Source: SHZI01 sp040080965 (GTDB lineage: Bacteria > Pseudomonadota > Gammaproteobacteria > Steroidobacterales > GCA-2729495). Taken from it: a stretch of DNA of 64,000 nucleotides. Of the stretch, positions 18,099 to 27,513 are shown piece after piece; the stretch's first letter is position 1, and every line of letters begins with the position of its first letter. Below the pieces are notes generated by a model. That model had not been told where the DNA came from. It searched no databases and saw only the letters and a program-made list of their open reading frames with translations. The stretch lies in assembly GCA_040080965.1 (NCBI GenBank), contig JBEBHH010000011.1, positions 1 to 64,000 on the forward strand. The letters are read 5' to 3'. The translations under genes and the position numbers were made by a program.

Positions 18099-19054
18099 CC
18101 GCCAGGGCCGTCCAGATACTTTTCGGCATCCAGCGCGGCCATGCAGCCCGACCCGGCGGAGGTAATGGCCTGCCGGTACACGCTGTCGGCTACGTCACCG
18201 GCGGCGAAGACGCCCGGGACGCTGGTGGCGGTGGCGCCACCGGTCAGGCCGGTCCGGACCACCACGTAGCCCTTGTCGAGCTCGAGCTGGCCCTTGAAGA
18301 GCGCCGTGTTGGGGTCGTGACCGATGGCGATGAAGAGCCCGGTCACATCCAGCGACGCGCCCTTTATGCTGCCGTCCGTGGGTTGCAGTCGCACGCCCGT
18401 AACACCGGTGTCATTGCCGACGACGGACTCCACCTCGTGATTCCAGATCACCGAGACATTGCCGCCATTGGCGCGCGCGAGCAGCTTGTCCTGGAGCATC
18501 TTCTCGGCGCGCAGCTTGTCCCGCCGGTGGACCAGGGTTACGTGGGAGGCAAGGTTGGACAGGTACAGAGCTTCCTCGACAGCTGTGTTGCCGCCACCGA
18601 TCACGGCGACGCGCTGGCCGCGGTAGAAGAAGCCATCGCACGTGGCGCAGGCCGATACGCCCTTGCCGCGAAAGCTCTGCTCGGAGGGCAGGCCCAGGTA
18701 GCGTGCCGAGGCGCCGGTCGCAATGATCAGTGCGTCGCAGGTGTAGGTCTGGGAGCCGCCGTGGAGCGTGAATGGCCGCACTCCCAGGTCCACGGACTCG
18801 ATCTGGTCGAGGATGCCGGTGACACCCAGGCGCTCGCTGTGTTCGCGCAACCGGGTCATGAGTTCCGGACCCTGGAGCCCGTGATGCCCGCCCGGCCAGT
18901 TGTCCACGTCGGTCGTGGTCATCAGCTGGCCGCCTTGCTCGAGGCCGGTGATGAGGAGGGGTTTCAGGTTGGCCCGGGCGGCATAGACGGCGGCGCTGTA
19001 GCCCGCGGGGCCGGAGCCGAGAATGATGAGGCGGGAGTGAATGGGTGCTGTCAT
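18095..19054 (-). CDS. trxB: Thioredoxin-disulfide reductase
   Basis: The protein has 319 aa from an ATG at 19054. The FAD-binding GSGPAGYSAA motif is at 13-22, the redox-active pair is Cys136 and Cys139 (CATCDGFF), the NADPH-binding GGGNTAVEEA follows, and the C-terminal FAD motif is GVFAAGDVAD. It reduces thioredoxin with NADPH in the cytoplasm. It is the first gene of the minus-strand unit with the acyltransferase-like gene, aat and infA, and is divergent from ftsK. Confidence 0.97.
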   Translation of the reverse strand: MTAPIHSRLIILGSGPAGYSAAVYAARANLKPLLITGLEQGGQLMTTTDVDNWPGGHHGLQGPELMTRLREHSERLGVTGILDQIESVDLGVRPFTLHGGSQTYTCDALIIATGASARYLGLPSEQSFRGKGVSACATCDGFFYRGQRVAVIGGGNTAVEEALYLSNLASHVTLVHRRDKLRAEKMLQDKLLARANGGNVSVIWNHEVESVVGNDTGVTGVRLQPTDGSIKGASLDVTGLFIAIGHDPNTALFKGQLELDKGYVVVRTGLTGGATATSVPGVFAAGDVADSVYRQAITSAGSGCMAALDAEKYLDGPGG

Positions 19055-19081
19055 CCGGCCAGTTTAGGCGATGGCCCGCGC

Positions 19082-19109
19082 TTGCGTCCAAACGACGTGC
19101 TGTTATCAT
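19082..19109 (+). promoter_or_regulatory. Probable ftsK promoter
   Basis: TTGCGT (19082-19087) and TATCAT (19104-19109) are 16 nt apart, and TGT just before the -10 gives an extended -10 (TGTTATCAT). The leader to the chosen ATG would be about 106 nt. Confidence 0.5.
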
Positions 19110-19222
19110 CCCGGGCGTTATCTGCTTGTCGGGCAGGCAGTTAACTGTCGTTGTTGCGGCGTCTTCTCACACCGGCCCGCGCACGAAACGCGTTCTCAGG
19201 AATTGGCTCGTCAGGGACGGAC

Positions 19223-21541
19223 ATGGCCAGAGCTATCGGACTCGAAAGTCGCGGCCTTGCTGCGCCATTGACCTATGCCGTGCGCGAGGCGGCGCTGTGG
19301 GTGCTCGGCGCCATCGCGCTGATCATGCTCGTGGCCCTGCTGAGCTACAGTCCCCAGGACCCCGGCTTCAGTCACACCGGTGATGGCTCGCCGGTCAGGA
19401 ACCAGATCGGCGCCGTCGGTGCCTGGTTTTCCGACATTGCGTTCAGCCTCTTTGGCGGGCCGGCGCTGCTCTTCCCCGCGATGTTGCTCCTGGCCGGGTG
19501 GATACTTTTCACCCATCGGAGCACCCCGGGTCCCGTTGATCGCCAGATCCTGTTCACGCGCCTGTCCGGCTTTGCACTGACCCTCGCCACCAGCTGCGCG
19601 CTCGCGACCCTGCACTTCGGCCCGCACGGCCTGCCCCAGACGGCCGGAGGGGCATTCGGCGAGCTGCTGGGCGAGGGCCTCGCTTCGGGCCTGGGCTCGC
19701 TCGGCGCGACGCTCCTTCTCCTGTCCTCCTGGCTCGCCGGTGTTTCGCTCTTCACGGGGCTGTCGTGGCTCGCCGTGATGGACAAGGTCGGGCACTACAT
19801 CCTCGAGGGCGTGGATCGCGGCCGCGAGCTGTTCTCGGCTTTCCAGGCGCGCACCGAGGGGCGCCGGGTCCAGGAAGAGCGCCAGGAGGTCGTCCGGAAG
19901 GAGCGGAAGAAGGTCGAAAAGAAGCTGCCACCCCGCATCGAACCCCAGCTCGTCGCGCCCCAGCCCAGCCAGCGGGCCGAGAAGGAGCGCCAGGTGCCGC
20001 TGTTCAAGGGGACCGTGCTGCCGGGTGAGTTGCCGCCGCTCTCGCTGCTGGACAATCCGCCGGAGCACGCGCCGGGCTATTCCAAGGAATCCCTCGAGGC
20101 GATGTCCCGGCTGGTAGAGCTCAAGCTCCGGGATTTCGGCGTGGAAGTGGAGGTCGTGGCAGTGCAGCCCGGCCCCATCGTCACGCGCTTCGAACTGGCG
20201 CCTGCGCCGGGCGTGAAGGTCAGCCAGATCAGCAACCTGTCGAAGGATCTCGCCCGCTCCCTGTCCGCCATCAGTGTCCGTGTGGTCGAAGTCATTCCCG
20301 GCAAGCCAACCGTGGGCCTCGAGATTCCCAACGAGACCCGAGAGATGGTGACGCTCGGGGAGATCCTGCGTTCGCGCGCCTACGAGGAGATGCCTTCGCC
20401 CCTGACCCTCGCGCTGGGCAAGGACATCGGCGGCAAGTCGGTCGTGGCCGACCTGCAGCGCATGCCGCACCTGATGATCGCGGGCACGACGGGCTCCGGC
20501 AAATCCGTTGGCATCAATGCGATGGTCCTCAGCCTGCTCTTCAAGGCCAGGCCTGAAGACGTGCGCATGATCATGATCGATCCCAAGATGCTCGAGTTGT
20601 CGGTGTACGAGGGCATTCCACACCTGCTCGCGCCTGTCGTGACCGACATGAAGGAGTCTGCCAACGCGCTGCGCTGGTGCGTGGCGGAGATGGAGCGGCG
20701 CTACCGGCTGATGGCCGCCCTGGGCGTGCGCAACCTGAGCGGCTTCAATCGCAAGGTGAAGCTGGCACTGGATGCCGGTGAGCCGATTCCGGATCCGCTC
20801 GTGGGCACGGAATACGCCCCCAAGGCCACGCTCGACGGGACCGTCCCCACCCTGACGAACCTGCCGCACATCGTCGTGATCATCGACGAGCTCGCCGACA
20901 TGATGATGATCGTGGGCAAGAAGGTCGAGGAGCTGATCACCCGGCTTGCGCAGAAGGCTCGGGCTTCCGGCATTCATCTGATCATCGCGACCCAGCGGCC
21001 GTCCGTGGACGTGATTACGGGCCTGATCAAGGCCAACATTCCGACGCGGATCGCCTTCCAGGTGTCAGCAAAGGTCGATTCGCGGACGATCCTCGACCAG
21101 AGCGGCGCCGAGAGCCTGCTCGGTCATGGCGACATGCTGTTCCTTCCGCCCGGAACGAGCCTGCCATTGCGGGTGCACGGCGCGTTTGTCTCGGATCAGG
21201 AGGTCCATCGCGTCGTGGCGCAGCTGAAGGGGAGCGGGCCGCCCGTCTACCTGGATGAGATTACGGAAGGCCCGCCCATGGGCTTCCCGGGAATACCGGG
21301 TGAAGCACCCCAGTCCGGCGGCGACGGCGATGGCGAGGAAGACGCGCTGTACGACCAGGCGGTCAAGATCGTGTGCGAAACCCGTCGCGCCTCCGTGTCC
21401 GGCATCCAGCGGCGCCTCAAGATTGGCTACAACCGGGCAGCCCGCCTGGTGGAGACCATGGAGACGGCCGGAATGGTTGGCCCCCTGCAGTCCAACGGGT
21501 TCCGCGAAGTCCTGGCGCCACCCCCGCCCGACAGCGACTAG
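19223..21541 (+). CDS. ftsK: FtsK, septal DNA translocase
   Basis: The protein has 772 aa from the ATG at 19223; an in-frame TTG at 19151 would add 24 residues. Four membrane segments fill the first 180 residues. A short charged linker follows, with KKLPPRIEPQL, much shorter than in E. coli FtsK (1329 aa). The motor domain has Walker A GTTGSGKS, DPKMLELSVYEGIPHL and ATQRPSVDVITG. A C-terminal gamma winged helix ends the protein (RRLKIGYNRAARLVE), which binds KOPS sites and activates XerCD. It pumps chromosomes apart at the septum. lolA follows after 15 nt. Confidence 0.97.
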   Translation: MARAIGLESRGLAAPLTYAVREAALWVLGAIALIMLVALLSYSPQDPGFSHTGDGSPVRNQIGAVGAWFSDIAFSLFGGPALLFPAMLLLAGWILFTHRSTPGPVDRQILFTRLSGFALTLATSCALATLHFGPHGLPQTAGGAFGELLGEGLASGLGSLGATLLLLSSWLAGVSLFTGLSWLAVMDKVGHYILEGVDRGRELFSAFQARTEGRRVQEERQEVVRKERKKVEKKLPPRIEPQLVAPQPSQRAEKERQVPLFKGTVLPGELPPLSLLDNPPEHAPGYSKESLEAMSRLVELKLRDFGVEVEVVAVQPGPIVTRFELAPAPGVKVSQISNLSKDLARSLSAISVRVVEVIPGKPTVGLEIPNETREMVTLGEILRSRAYEEMPSPLTLALGKDIGGKSVVADLQRMPHLMIAGTTGSGKSVGINAMVLSLLFKARPEDVRMIMIDPKMLELSVYEGIPHLLAPVVTDMKESANALRWCVAEMERRYRLMAALGVRNLSGFNRKVKLALDAGEPIPDPLVGTEYAPKATLDGTVPTLTNLPHIVVIIDELADMMMIVGKKVEELITRLAQKARASGIHLIIATQRPSVDVITGLIKANIPTRIAFQVSAKVDSRTILDQSGAESLLGHGDMLFLPPGTSLPLRVHGAFVSDQEVHRVVAQLKGSGPPVYLDEITEGPPMGFPGIPGEAPQSGGDGDGEEDALYDQAVKIVCETRRASVSGIQRRLKIGYNRAARLVETMETAGMVGPLQSNGFREVLAPPPPDSD

Positions 21542-21556
21542 GGCCGCGAGCGACCG

Positions 21557-22189
21557 ATGTTCCGCCGTGTGCGCTTGCTGGCACTGCTCCTCGCGCTCGC
21601 TGCCACCGCCGCGTCCGCAGGCGACGCAGGGGAGGCCCGCCTGCGCGATTTCCTGGCGAACGTTCAGTCCATGGACGGCAGGTTCCACCAGCAGGTCATC
21701 GACTCCCGCCAGCAGGTGCTTGAAGACACCTCGGGTTCAGTCGCCATGCAGCGACCGGGCCGGTTCCGGTGGAACTACGAGGCACCGTTCGAGCGCGTCA
21801 TCGTGTCCGACGGCGAGAAGGTGTGGCTTTACGAAGCCGACCTCGCCCAGGTCACGATCCGCCGGCTGTCTTCCGGCATTGGCGACACGCCGGCGGCCCT
21901 GCTCACGGGGAAGGAATCCGTGCTGGAGCGCTTCAAGGTCGAGAAATCCTGGAGGGAAGACGGCCTTGACCTGGTGCGCCTCGTGCCCCGGTCTGCCGAT
22001 TCCGATTTTGCCGCCGTCACCCTTGGTTTCGAGGGGCCCGCCCTGCGCCAGCTGCTGCTCGCGGACCGGCTTGGCCAGCAGACACGGATTGACCTCACCG
22101 GGGTCCGGACCAACCCGCGGCTGGCGCCTGACGTGTTCCGGTTCGTGCCGCCGCCCGGTGCCGACGTCATCGACGACAGCGAGCTCTGA
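21557..22189 (+). CDS. lolA: LolA, periplasmic lipoprotein carrier
   Basis: The protein has 210 aa with a signal peptide ending near AATAASAGD. The mature part has the LolA signature RFRWNYEAPFERVIVSDGEKVWLYEADL and the half-barrel pattern. It carries lipoproteins from LolCDE to LolB in the outer membrane; clients in this window include Pal and the Lpp-like protein. It follows ftsK in the conserved ftsK-lolA-rarA-serS order. Confidence 0.95.
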   Translation: MFRRVRLLALLLALAATAASAGDAGEARLRDFLANVQSMDGRFHQQVIDSRQQVLEDTSGSVAMQRPGRFRWNYEAPFERVIVSDGEKVWLYEADLAQVTIRRLSSGIGDTPAALLTGKESVLERFKVEKSWREDGLDLVRLVPRSADSDFAAVTLGFEGPALRQLLLADRLGQQTRIDLTGVRTNPRLAPDVFRFVPPPGADVIDDSEL

Positions 22190-22197
22190 TTCCCGGC

Positions 22198-22581
22198 ATG
22201 CTGCCGCTGCGCTTCGCCTGGGCCTGGCTGGTGACCGGGATTCTCATTCTCGGCGTCGGACTGGTCTCCGCCTTGTCACCGGTGCCAGCCTCGATGCCGT
22301 CGCTGAACGACAAGTTGTTGCACGTGCTCGGCTTCCTCGCATTCATGCTGTGGTTCGGCGGAATTTTCACGCCACGGTTCGTACCCCGGATTGCGCTCTC
22401 GCTGGCGGTTTATGGGCTCCTCATCGAGTTGCTGCAGAGCCTGACGGTGACCCGGCAGGCCGAGGCCCTCGACCTGGCTGCTGACGTCCTGGGCATTCTG
22501 CTAGGCTGGCTTCTAGGCGCTGCGGGCCTCTCCCGCTGGTGCATGAAGCTGGAGTCATGGCTCGCACCCCGAACACCCTGA
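22198..22581 (+). CDS. VanZ-like family small membrane protein
   Basis: The protein has 127 aa with four predicted membrane helices. The motif NDKLLHVLGFLAFMLWFGG near residues 38-56 and LLIELLQSLTVTRQAEALDLAADVLGILLGW match the VanZ-like family, whose core includes HxxxF and ExxQ...R....D...N/D. The role is unknown outside teicoplanin resistance. It starts 8 nt after lolA and its 3' end overlaps the rarA start by 25 nt, so it is an insertion in the lolA-rarA order. Confidence 0.82.
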   Translation: MLPLRFAWAWLVTGILILGVGLVSALSPVPASMPSLNDKLLHVLGFLAFMLWFGGIFTPRFVPRIALSLAVYGLLIELLQSLTVTRQAEALDLAADVLGILLGWLLGAAGLSRWCMKLESWLAPRTP

Positions 22582-23906
22582 GCAGCCCGACAGCGGATGC
22601 TCCACGGCCACCAGCGTGGCGTCCCCTGGCCGACCGGATGCGGCCGGCCACTCTGGGGGACGTGGCAGGACAATCACATCTGCTCGCTCCTGGCAGGCCG
22701 CTGACCCGGTTGCTGGGCGGCGAACTGCATTCCGCCATCCTCTGGGGCCCGCCGGGTTCGGGCAAGACGACGCTCGCCCGGCTGCTCGCTGACACGGCGG
22801 GCGCCCATTTCGTGGCGCTGTCAGCCGTGCTGGCCGGCGTCAAGGAGGTGCGGGAGGCCGTCGCCTTTGCCCAGGCGCATGCGGGCGAACGGACGGTGCT
22901 CTTTCTCGACGAGGTGCACCGCTTCAACAAGGCCCAGCAGGACGCCTTCCTGCCCTACGTCGAGGATGGCACCCTGACCTTCATCGGCGCCACCACGGAG
23001 AATCCGGCGTTTGCGCTGAACAACGCGCTGCTGTCGCGGGCTCGCGTGTACGTGCTGAAGCCGCTGGCGGACGCGGAGCTCGTGACCATCCTGTCCGGCG
23101 CGCTGCGCGATCCCGATCGCGGCCTCGGCCTGCGGCAGCTCATCGCGGGGGAGCCGGAGCTGTTGGGGCTCGCCCGCGGCGCCGATGGCGACGCGCGACG
23201 GGCGCTGAACCTGCTCGAAGTCGCCGCCGGTCTGGTCGGCGAAGACCGGATCCTGTCTCCGGAGATCGTCGCCACCGTCCTCACGGGCAGCTATCGCCGC
23301 TTCGACCGCCAGGGCGACGTGTTCTACGAGCAGATCTCGGCGTTGCACAAGTCCGTCCGCGGCTCGGATCCGGATGCGGCGCTCTACTGGCTCGCCCGGA
23401 TGCTGGACGGTGGCTGCGATCCTGCCTACGTGGCCCGGCGGATCGTCCGTATGGCATCGGAAGACATCGGCAACGCGGATCCCAGGGCGCTGACCCTCGC
23501 GCTCGAGGCCTGGCAGGCCTGGGAACGGCTGGGCACTCCCGAAGGGGAGCTGGCCCTCGCCCACGCTGTCGTCTTCCTGGCCTGTGCGGCCAAGAGCAAC
23601 GCGGTCTACACCGCGTGGCAGGCCGCGCAGGCTGACGCCCAGTCCAACGGCAGCCTGGCCGTGCCGCCGCCGCTCCGGCCTGCCTCCACGGCGCTGGCGC
23701 GCAGCCTCGGGCACGGCAGCGGCTACCGCTACGCCCACGACGAGCCAGACGCCTTTGCTGCCGGCGCCAGCTATTTCCCCGAGGAACTCGGCCAGCCCAC
23801 GTATTACCAGCCGGTGGCCCGAGGCCTCGAGCAACGGATTGCCGAGAAGCTGGCCGACTTCCGTGATCGCAATCGCCTCGCCCGTCAGGGGAAGCCGCCG
23901 GTGTAA
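22557..23906 (+). CDS. rarA: RarA/MgsA, replication-associated AAA+ ATPase
   Basis: The protein has 449 aa. The ATG at 22557 was chosen for the GGAG just upstream; an in-frame ATG at 22539 is possible. It has RPATLGDVAGQSHLL, Walker A GPPGSGKTTLA, Walker B LFLDEVHRFNKAQQD, sensor 1 GATTENPAF and the C-terminal tetramerisation domain with GHGSGYRYAHDEPDAF. It acts at stalled forks and single-strand gaps. It overlaps the VanZ-like gene and precedes serS by 41 nt. Confidence 0.96.
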   Translation: MARTPNTLSSPTADAPRPPAWRPLADRMRPATLGDVAGQSHLLAPGRPLTRLLGGELHSAILWGPPGSGKTTLARLLADTAGAHFVALSAVLAGVKEVREAVAFAQAHAGERTVLFLDEVHRFNKAQQDAFLPYVEDGTLTFIGATTENPAFALNNALLSRARVYVLKPLADAELVTILSGALRDPDRGLGLRQLIAGEPELLGLARGADGDARRALNLLEVAAGLVGEDRILSPEIVATVLTGSYRRFDRQGDVFYEQISALHKSVRGSDPDAALYWLARMLDGGCDPAYVARRIVRMASEDIGNADPRALTLALEAWQAWERLGTPEGELALAHAVVFLACAAKSNAVYTAWQAAQADAQSNGSLAVPPPLRPASTALARSLGHGSGYRYAHDEPDAFAAGASYFPEELGQPTYYQPVARGLEQRIAEKLADFRDRNRLARQGKPPV

Positions 23907-23947
23907 ACTGCCGGGCATTCGACCAGCCCGGTTACCGGAACGCCACG

Positions 23948-25240
23948 ATGCTCGATCCCAGACTCCTCCGCACTGACCTCGAGGCTGTGCGGGCCAACCT
24001 CGCGCGCCGGGGCTTCGTCCTGGACGCCGCCGCATTCCAGGCGCTGGAGGACCGCCGCAAGTCGGTCCAGGTCCGGGTCGAGGAACTGCGGGGCGAACGC
24101 AACGCGCGCTCCCGGGAGATCGGCAAGCTGAAGGCGTCCGGGCAGGACGCTGCGCCGCTGATGGCCGCCGTCAAGCAGCTTGGCGACGAGCAGGCGGACC
24201 TCGAGGCGCAGCTCGAGACCCTGCAGGGCGTCCTGCAGGACCTGCAACTGGGCCTGCCCAACCTCCTGGTCGACGACGTCCCGGATGGGCGCGACGAAGC
24301 CGCCAACGTCGAGGTGCGCCGGTGGGGCACGCCGCGCCAGTTTGCCTTCGCCCCCCGGGACCACGTGGACCTTGGCGCTGACAGTGGCCTGCTCGACCTG
24401 GACGTGGCAGGCAAGATCGCCGGCGCGCGATTCTCCGTGCTCCGCGGTCCGCTCGCGCGCCTGCACCGGGCTCTCATCCAGTTCATGCTCGACCTGCACG
24501 CGGGTGAGCACGGCTACACGGAGGTCTACGTTCCCTACCTGGTGAACCGGGACAGCCTGCGTGGAACCGGCCAGCTCCCGAAGTTTGCCGCGGACCTCTT
24601 TGCCGTCGGCGGAGAGTCCGACCTGCTGCTCATTCCGACCGCCGAGGTCCCGGTAACCAACCTGGTCCGTGACGTCATCCTCGAGTCCGCCGCGCTGCCA
24701 CTGCGCTACGTCGCCCATACGCCCTGCTTCAGATCAGAGGCCGGCTCCTACGGCAAGGACACCCGGGGCATGCTCCGTCAGCACCAGTTCGAGAAGGTGG
24801 AACTGGTGCATGTCGTGCGGCCAGGGGACTCCGCGGACGCGCTGGAATTGCTCACGGGGCACGCAGAGGCCGTGCTCCAGAAGCTGGGCCTGCCGTATCG
24901 CGTGATGGCCCTGTGCGCCGGCGACGTGGGCTTTGCCTCTGCCAGGACCTACGACCTGGAGGTATGGCTGCCCGGGCAGGATCGCTACCGGGAAATTTCC
25001 TCCTGCAGCAACTGCACCGACTTCCAGGCCCGGCGGATGGTGGCCCGCTGGCGCAATCCGGAAACGGGCAAGCCTGAACTCGTTCACACACTGAACGGCT
25101 CCGGAGTCGCGGCGGGGCGCGCGCTGATCGCCGTGATGGAGAATTACCAGAATGCCGATGGCACGATTACCGTGCCGCCGGTGCTGGTGCCCTACATGGG
25201 CGGCCTCAATCGCCTGCCGGCGCGGCAGGCGCCGGGCTGA
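23948..25240 (+). CDS. serS: Seryl-tRNA synthetase
   Basis: The protein has 430 aa, the usual bacterial length. It begins MLDPRLLRTDLEAVRANLAR, followed by a long coiled-coil arm (about 30-100) that grips the tRNA-Ser variable arm. Class II motif 2 (FRSEAGSYGKDTRGMLRQHQF) and motif 3 (LNGSGVAAGRALIAVMENYQ) are intact. It charges tRNA-Ser and tRNA-Sec; a tRNA-Ser(UGA) gene is at 30041. It ends the ftsK-serS run. Confidence 0.98.
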   Translation: MLDPRLLRTDLEAVRANLARRGFVLDAAAFQALEDRRKSVQVRVEELRGERNARSREIGKLKASGQDAAPLMAAVKQLGDEQADLEAQLETLQGVLQDLQLGLPNLLVDDVPDGRDEAANVEVRRWGTPRQFAFAPRDHVDLGADSGLLDLDVAGKIAGARFSVLRGPLARLHRALIQFMLDLHAGEHGYTEVYVPYLVNRDSLRGTGQLPKFAADLFAVGGESDLLLIPTAEVPVTNLVRDVILESAALPLRYVAHTPCFRSEAGSYGKDTRGMLRQHQFEKVELVHVVRPGDSADALELLTGHAEAVLQKLGLPYRVMALCAGDVGFASARTYDLEVWLPGQDRYREISSCSNCTDFQARRMVARWRNPETGKPELVHTLNGSGVAAGRALIAVMENYQNADGTITVPPVLVPYMGGLNRLPARQAPG

Positions 25241-25290
25241 CCGGGCGCTGCGGTGACCACCCCCCGGCATAGCCGGATCGACGCCGGGGC

Positions 25291-27465
25291 ATGAGGTCAC
25301 CGGGGCCCGCACTTCCCGCTGCCGGGCTCACCGGCCTCGTGGCATGGTTTGCCATGCTGGTCCTCGTCGCGGCCTTGGTCTCGGGCGGAGGCCAGCGCCG
25401 CGAGATTCCCGTTCCATACCCTTCCGCGCCCCGCGGCAACGTGGTCGACGAGTATCACGGTGAAGCCGTCGCGGATCCCTGGCGCTGGCTTGAGGATACG
25501 GGCTCTCCCGAGACCCGCAGCTGGATCCTTGCCCAGAACGAACTCACGCAAGGCTACATCGAGGGACTGCCCGGGCGGGCGCGATTTGCCACGCGGCTTC
25601 GCGCGCTTCTGGACTACGAACGCCGCGGTGTGCCGGACCGGGAGAACGGCGTCTATGTCTACCCCTGGAACCCGGGGGCCGCCGAGCAGGACGCACTCCG
25701 CGTGACGCGGGATATCCGGGAGCCGGGCAGGGTGCTAGTGGACCCCGCGGCACTGCGGGCCGATGGCACCGCCTCCATCGCCGACTTCAAGCTGAGTCCG
25801 GATGGCTCGCGACTTGCCTTCGCGATCTCCGACGGCGGCAGTGACTGGACCACATGGCGCATCCGGGATGTCGCTTCCGCAACGGACGTTCCCGAGATCC
25901 TTGCCGGGACCAAGTTCACGTCCGTGAGCTGGTCCCGGGACGGGCGGGGCTTCTACTACAGCCGATACCCTGCCGACGAAGCGGGCGGCCACGACGACGG
26001 CCGCCAGGTTGCCGTGTATTTCCACGTGCCGGGCACCCCGCAATCCGGCGATCCGCTCGTCTACGCCGTGACGGACCACCCCACGCGGGATCCCTACGCC
26101 ACTGTGACGCCCGACGGCCGTTTCCTGGTCCTGAACATCGAGGATGGCTATCTCACCAATGCGGTCTACTACCAGCGGCTTGGTGAGGGTGGCGTGGCGA
26201 CGCCGGTGATCAGGCTGGTCGACGGGTGGGACGCCCGCTACGACTTCCTGGGCGCTGAAGGCGATACCTTCTATTTCCTCACGACGAATCGCGCGAAGAA
26301 GGGCCGGGTGATCGCCATAGACCTTGCCGCCCCGGATTCCCGCCGCTGGCGCGAGGTCGTCCCTGAAGCGGCTGACGCCATCGAGGCCGCGGCTCTCGTC
26401 GGCGGACGCCTCCTGGTGCAGTACGTCCGCGACGTTCGCTCCCGCCTGCTGCTGTTCGCGCTGGACGGTGCCAACCTTGCCGAGGTGGCTTTGCCCGGGC
26501 AGGGTTCAGTCAATAGCGTGAAAGGCGTTCCGGCAGATCCCGAGGCCTTCCTCACCTACACGGATTTCACCACCCCCCGGCGCGTCTACCGGCTTGACGT
26601 GCGGTCGGCGGAACTCACGGGGATTGGTCCCGCGGGCAGCGCGCCCGACCCCGGCAGGTTTGTCAGCGAGCAGGTGTTCTACACGAGCCGGGACGGGACG
26701 CGGGTGCCCATGACGATCGTCCACCGGCGCGACGTGCATCCCGACGGCAGGACTCCCACGGTGCTCTACGGCTATGGCGGATTCAACGTAGCCCTGCTGC
26801 CCGCCTACTCTGCATCCCGCATGGCATGGATAGAGGCCGGCGGGATCTACGCGCACGCCAACCTGCGCGGGGGCGGGGAGTACGGTGAGGCCTGGCACGT
26901 GGCAGGCACGCTGCTGGAAAAGCAGAATGTCTTCGACGACTTCATCGCCGGCGCCGAGTGGCTGATTGCCAGCGGAATCACGTCACGGGACAACCTGGCC
27001 ATCTGGGGTGGAAGCAACGGTGGCCTGCTGGTAGGCGCCGTGCTCAACCAGCGGCCCGACCTGTTTGCCGCGGCCGTTCCCGCAGTCGGCGTGATGGACA
27101 TGCTGCGCTACCAGACCGCCAGCCTGAATGCCCGCAAGTGGTCCAGCGACTACGGGCTGAGTGAGAACGGGACGGAGTTCCCTGCGCTGCGCGCGTACTC
27201 GCCGTACCACAATGTGCGGGCGGGGGTGTGTTACCCGGCCGTGCTGGTGCAGGCGGATGCCAATGACGACAGGGTCGTGCCGTGGCACAGCTACAAGTAC
27301 GCCGCGGCACTCCAGGCTGCCCAGCGGGCGATGGCGGAATGCCGGCGTCCAGTCCTGATTCGCGTGGAGACGCGCAGCGGGCACGGCGCGGGCGCGTCCC
27401 TGTCGAAGACGGTCAACGAATACGCGGACCAGTGGGCCTTCGTGGCGGAGGCGACGGGACTATAA
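25291..27465 (+). CDS. Prolyl oligopeptidase-family (S9A) serine protease, probably membrane anchored or exported
   Basis: The protein has 724 aa. The first 32 residues are hydrophobic (GLTGLVAWFAMLVLVAALV) without a clear cleavage motif, so it may be exported or anchored. A seven-bladed propeller domain covers roughly 100-430, and the alpha/beta hydrolase follows. The catalytic Ser575 lies in WGGSNGGLL, an Asp is in ANDDRVVPWHSY (659-660) and His698 is in RSGHGAG. The family cleaves short peptides after proline. A 7-bp inverted repeat (CCCCGGC/GCCGGGG, 25262-25289) ends one base before the ATG and might mask its ribosome binding site. Confidence 0.93.
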   Translation: MRSPGPALPAAGLTGLVAWFAMLVLVAALVSGGGQRREIPVPYPSAPRGNVVDEYHGEAVADPWRWLEDTGSPETRSWILAQNELTQGYIEGLPGRARFATRLRALLDYERRGVPDRENGVYVYPWNPGAAEQDALRVTRDIREPGRVLVDPAALRADGTASIADFKLSPDGSRLAFAISDGGSDWTTWRIRDVASATDVPEILAGTKFTSVSWSRDGRGFYYSRYPADEAGGHDDGRQVAVYFHVPGTPQSGDPLVYAVTDHPTRDPYATVTPDGRFLVLNIEDGYLTNAVYYQRLGEGGVATPVIRLVDGWDARYDFLGAEGDTFYFLTTNRAKKGRVIAIDLAAPDSRRWREVVPEAADAIEAAALVGGRLLVQYVRDVRSRLLLFALDGANLAEVALPGQGSVNSVKGVPADPEAFLTYTDFTTPRRVYRLDVRSAELTGIGPAGSAPDPGRFVSEQVFYTSRDGTRVPMTIVHRRDVHPDGRTPTVLYGYGGFNVALLPAYSASRMAWIEAGGIYAHANLRGGGEYGEAWHVAGTLLEKQNVFDDFIAGAEWLIASGITSRDNLAIWGGSNGGLLVGAVLNQRPDLFAAAVPAVGVMDMLRYQTASLNARKWSSDYGLSENGTEFPALRAYSPYHNVRAGVCYPAVLVQADANDDRVVPWHSYKYAAALQAAQRAMAECRRPVLIRVETRSGHGAGASLSKTVNEYADQWAFVAEATGL

Positions 27466-27468
27466 GAA

Positions 27469-27496
27469 AGTCCGGGCGCCCTCTGGCGCCCGGACT
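27469..27496. terminator. Bidirectional intrinsic terminator between converging genes
   Basis: Perfect 12-bp arms AGTCCGGGCGCC and GGCGCCCGGACT flank a CTCT loop. On the minus strand TTTCTTA follows, so it serves best for the secreted-protein gene; on the plus strand the following GGTCTTGC is a poor T tract. Confidence 0.85.
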
Positions 27497-27513
27497 GGTC
27501 TTGCTCGTCGGCC

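Noticed and set aside
25262..25289. A hairpin before the prolyl-oligopeptidase gene as a riboswitch or terminator
   Set aside because: It is only a 7-bp GC arm pair with a 14-nt loop and no T tract or conserved aptamer features; kept only as a note on the gene.
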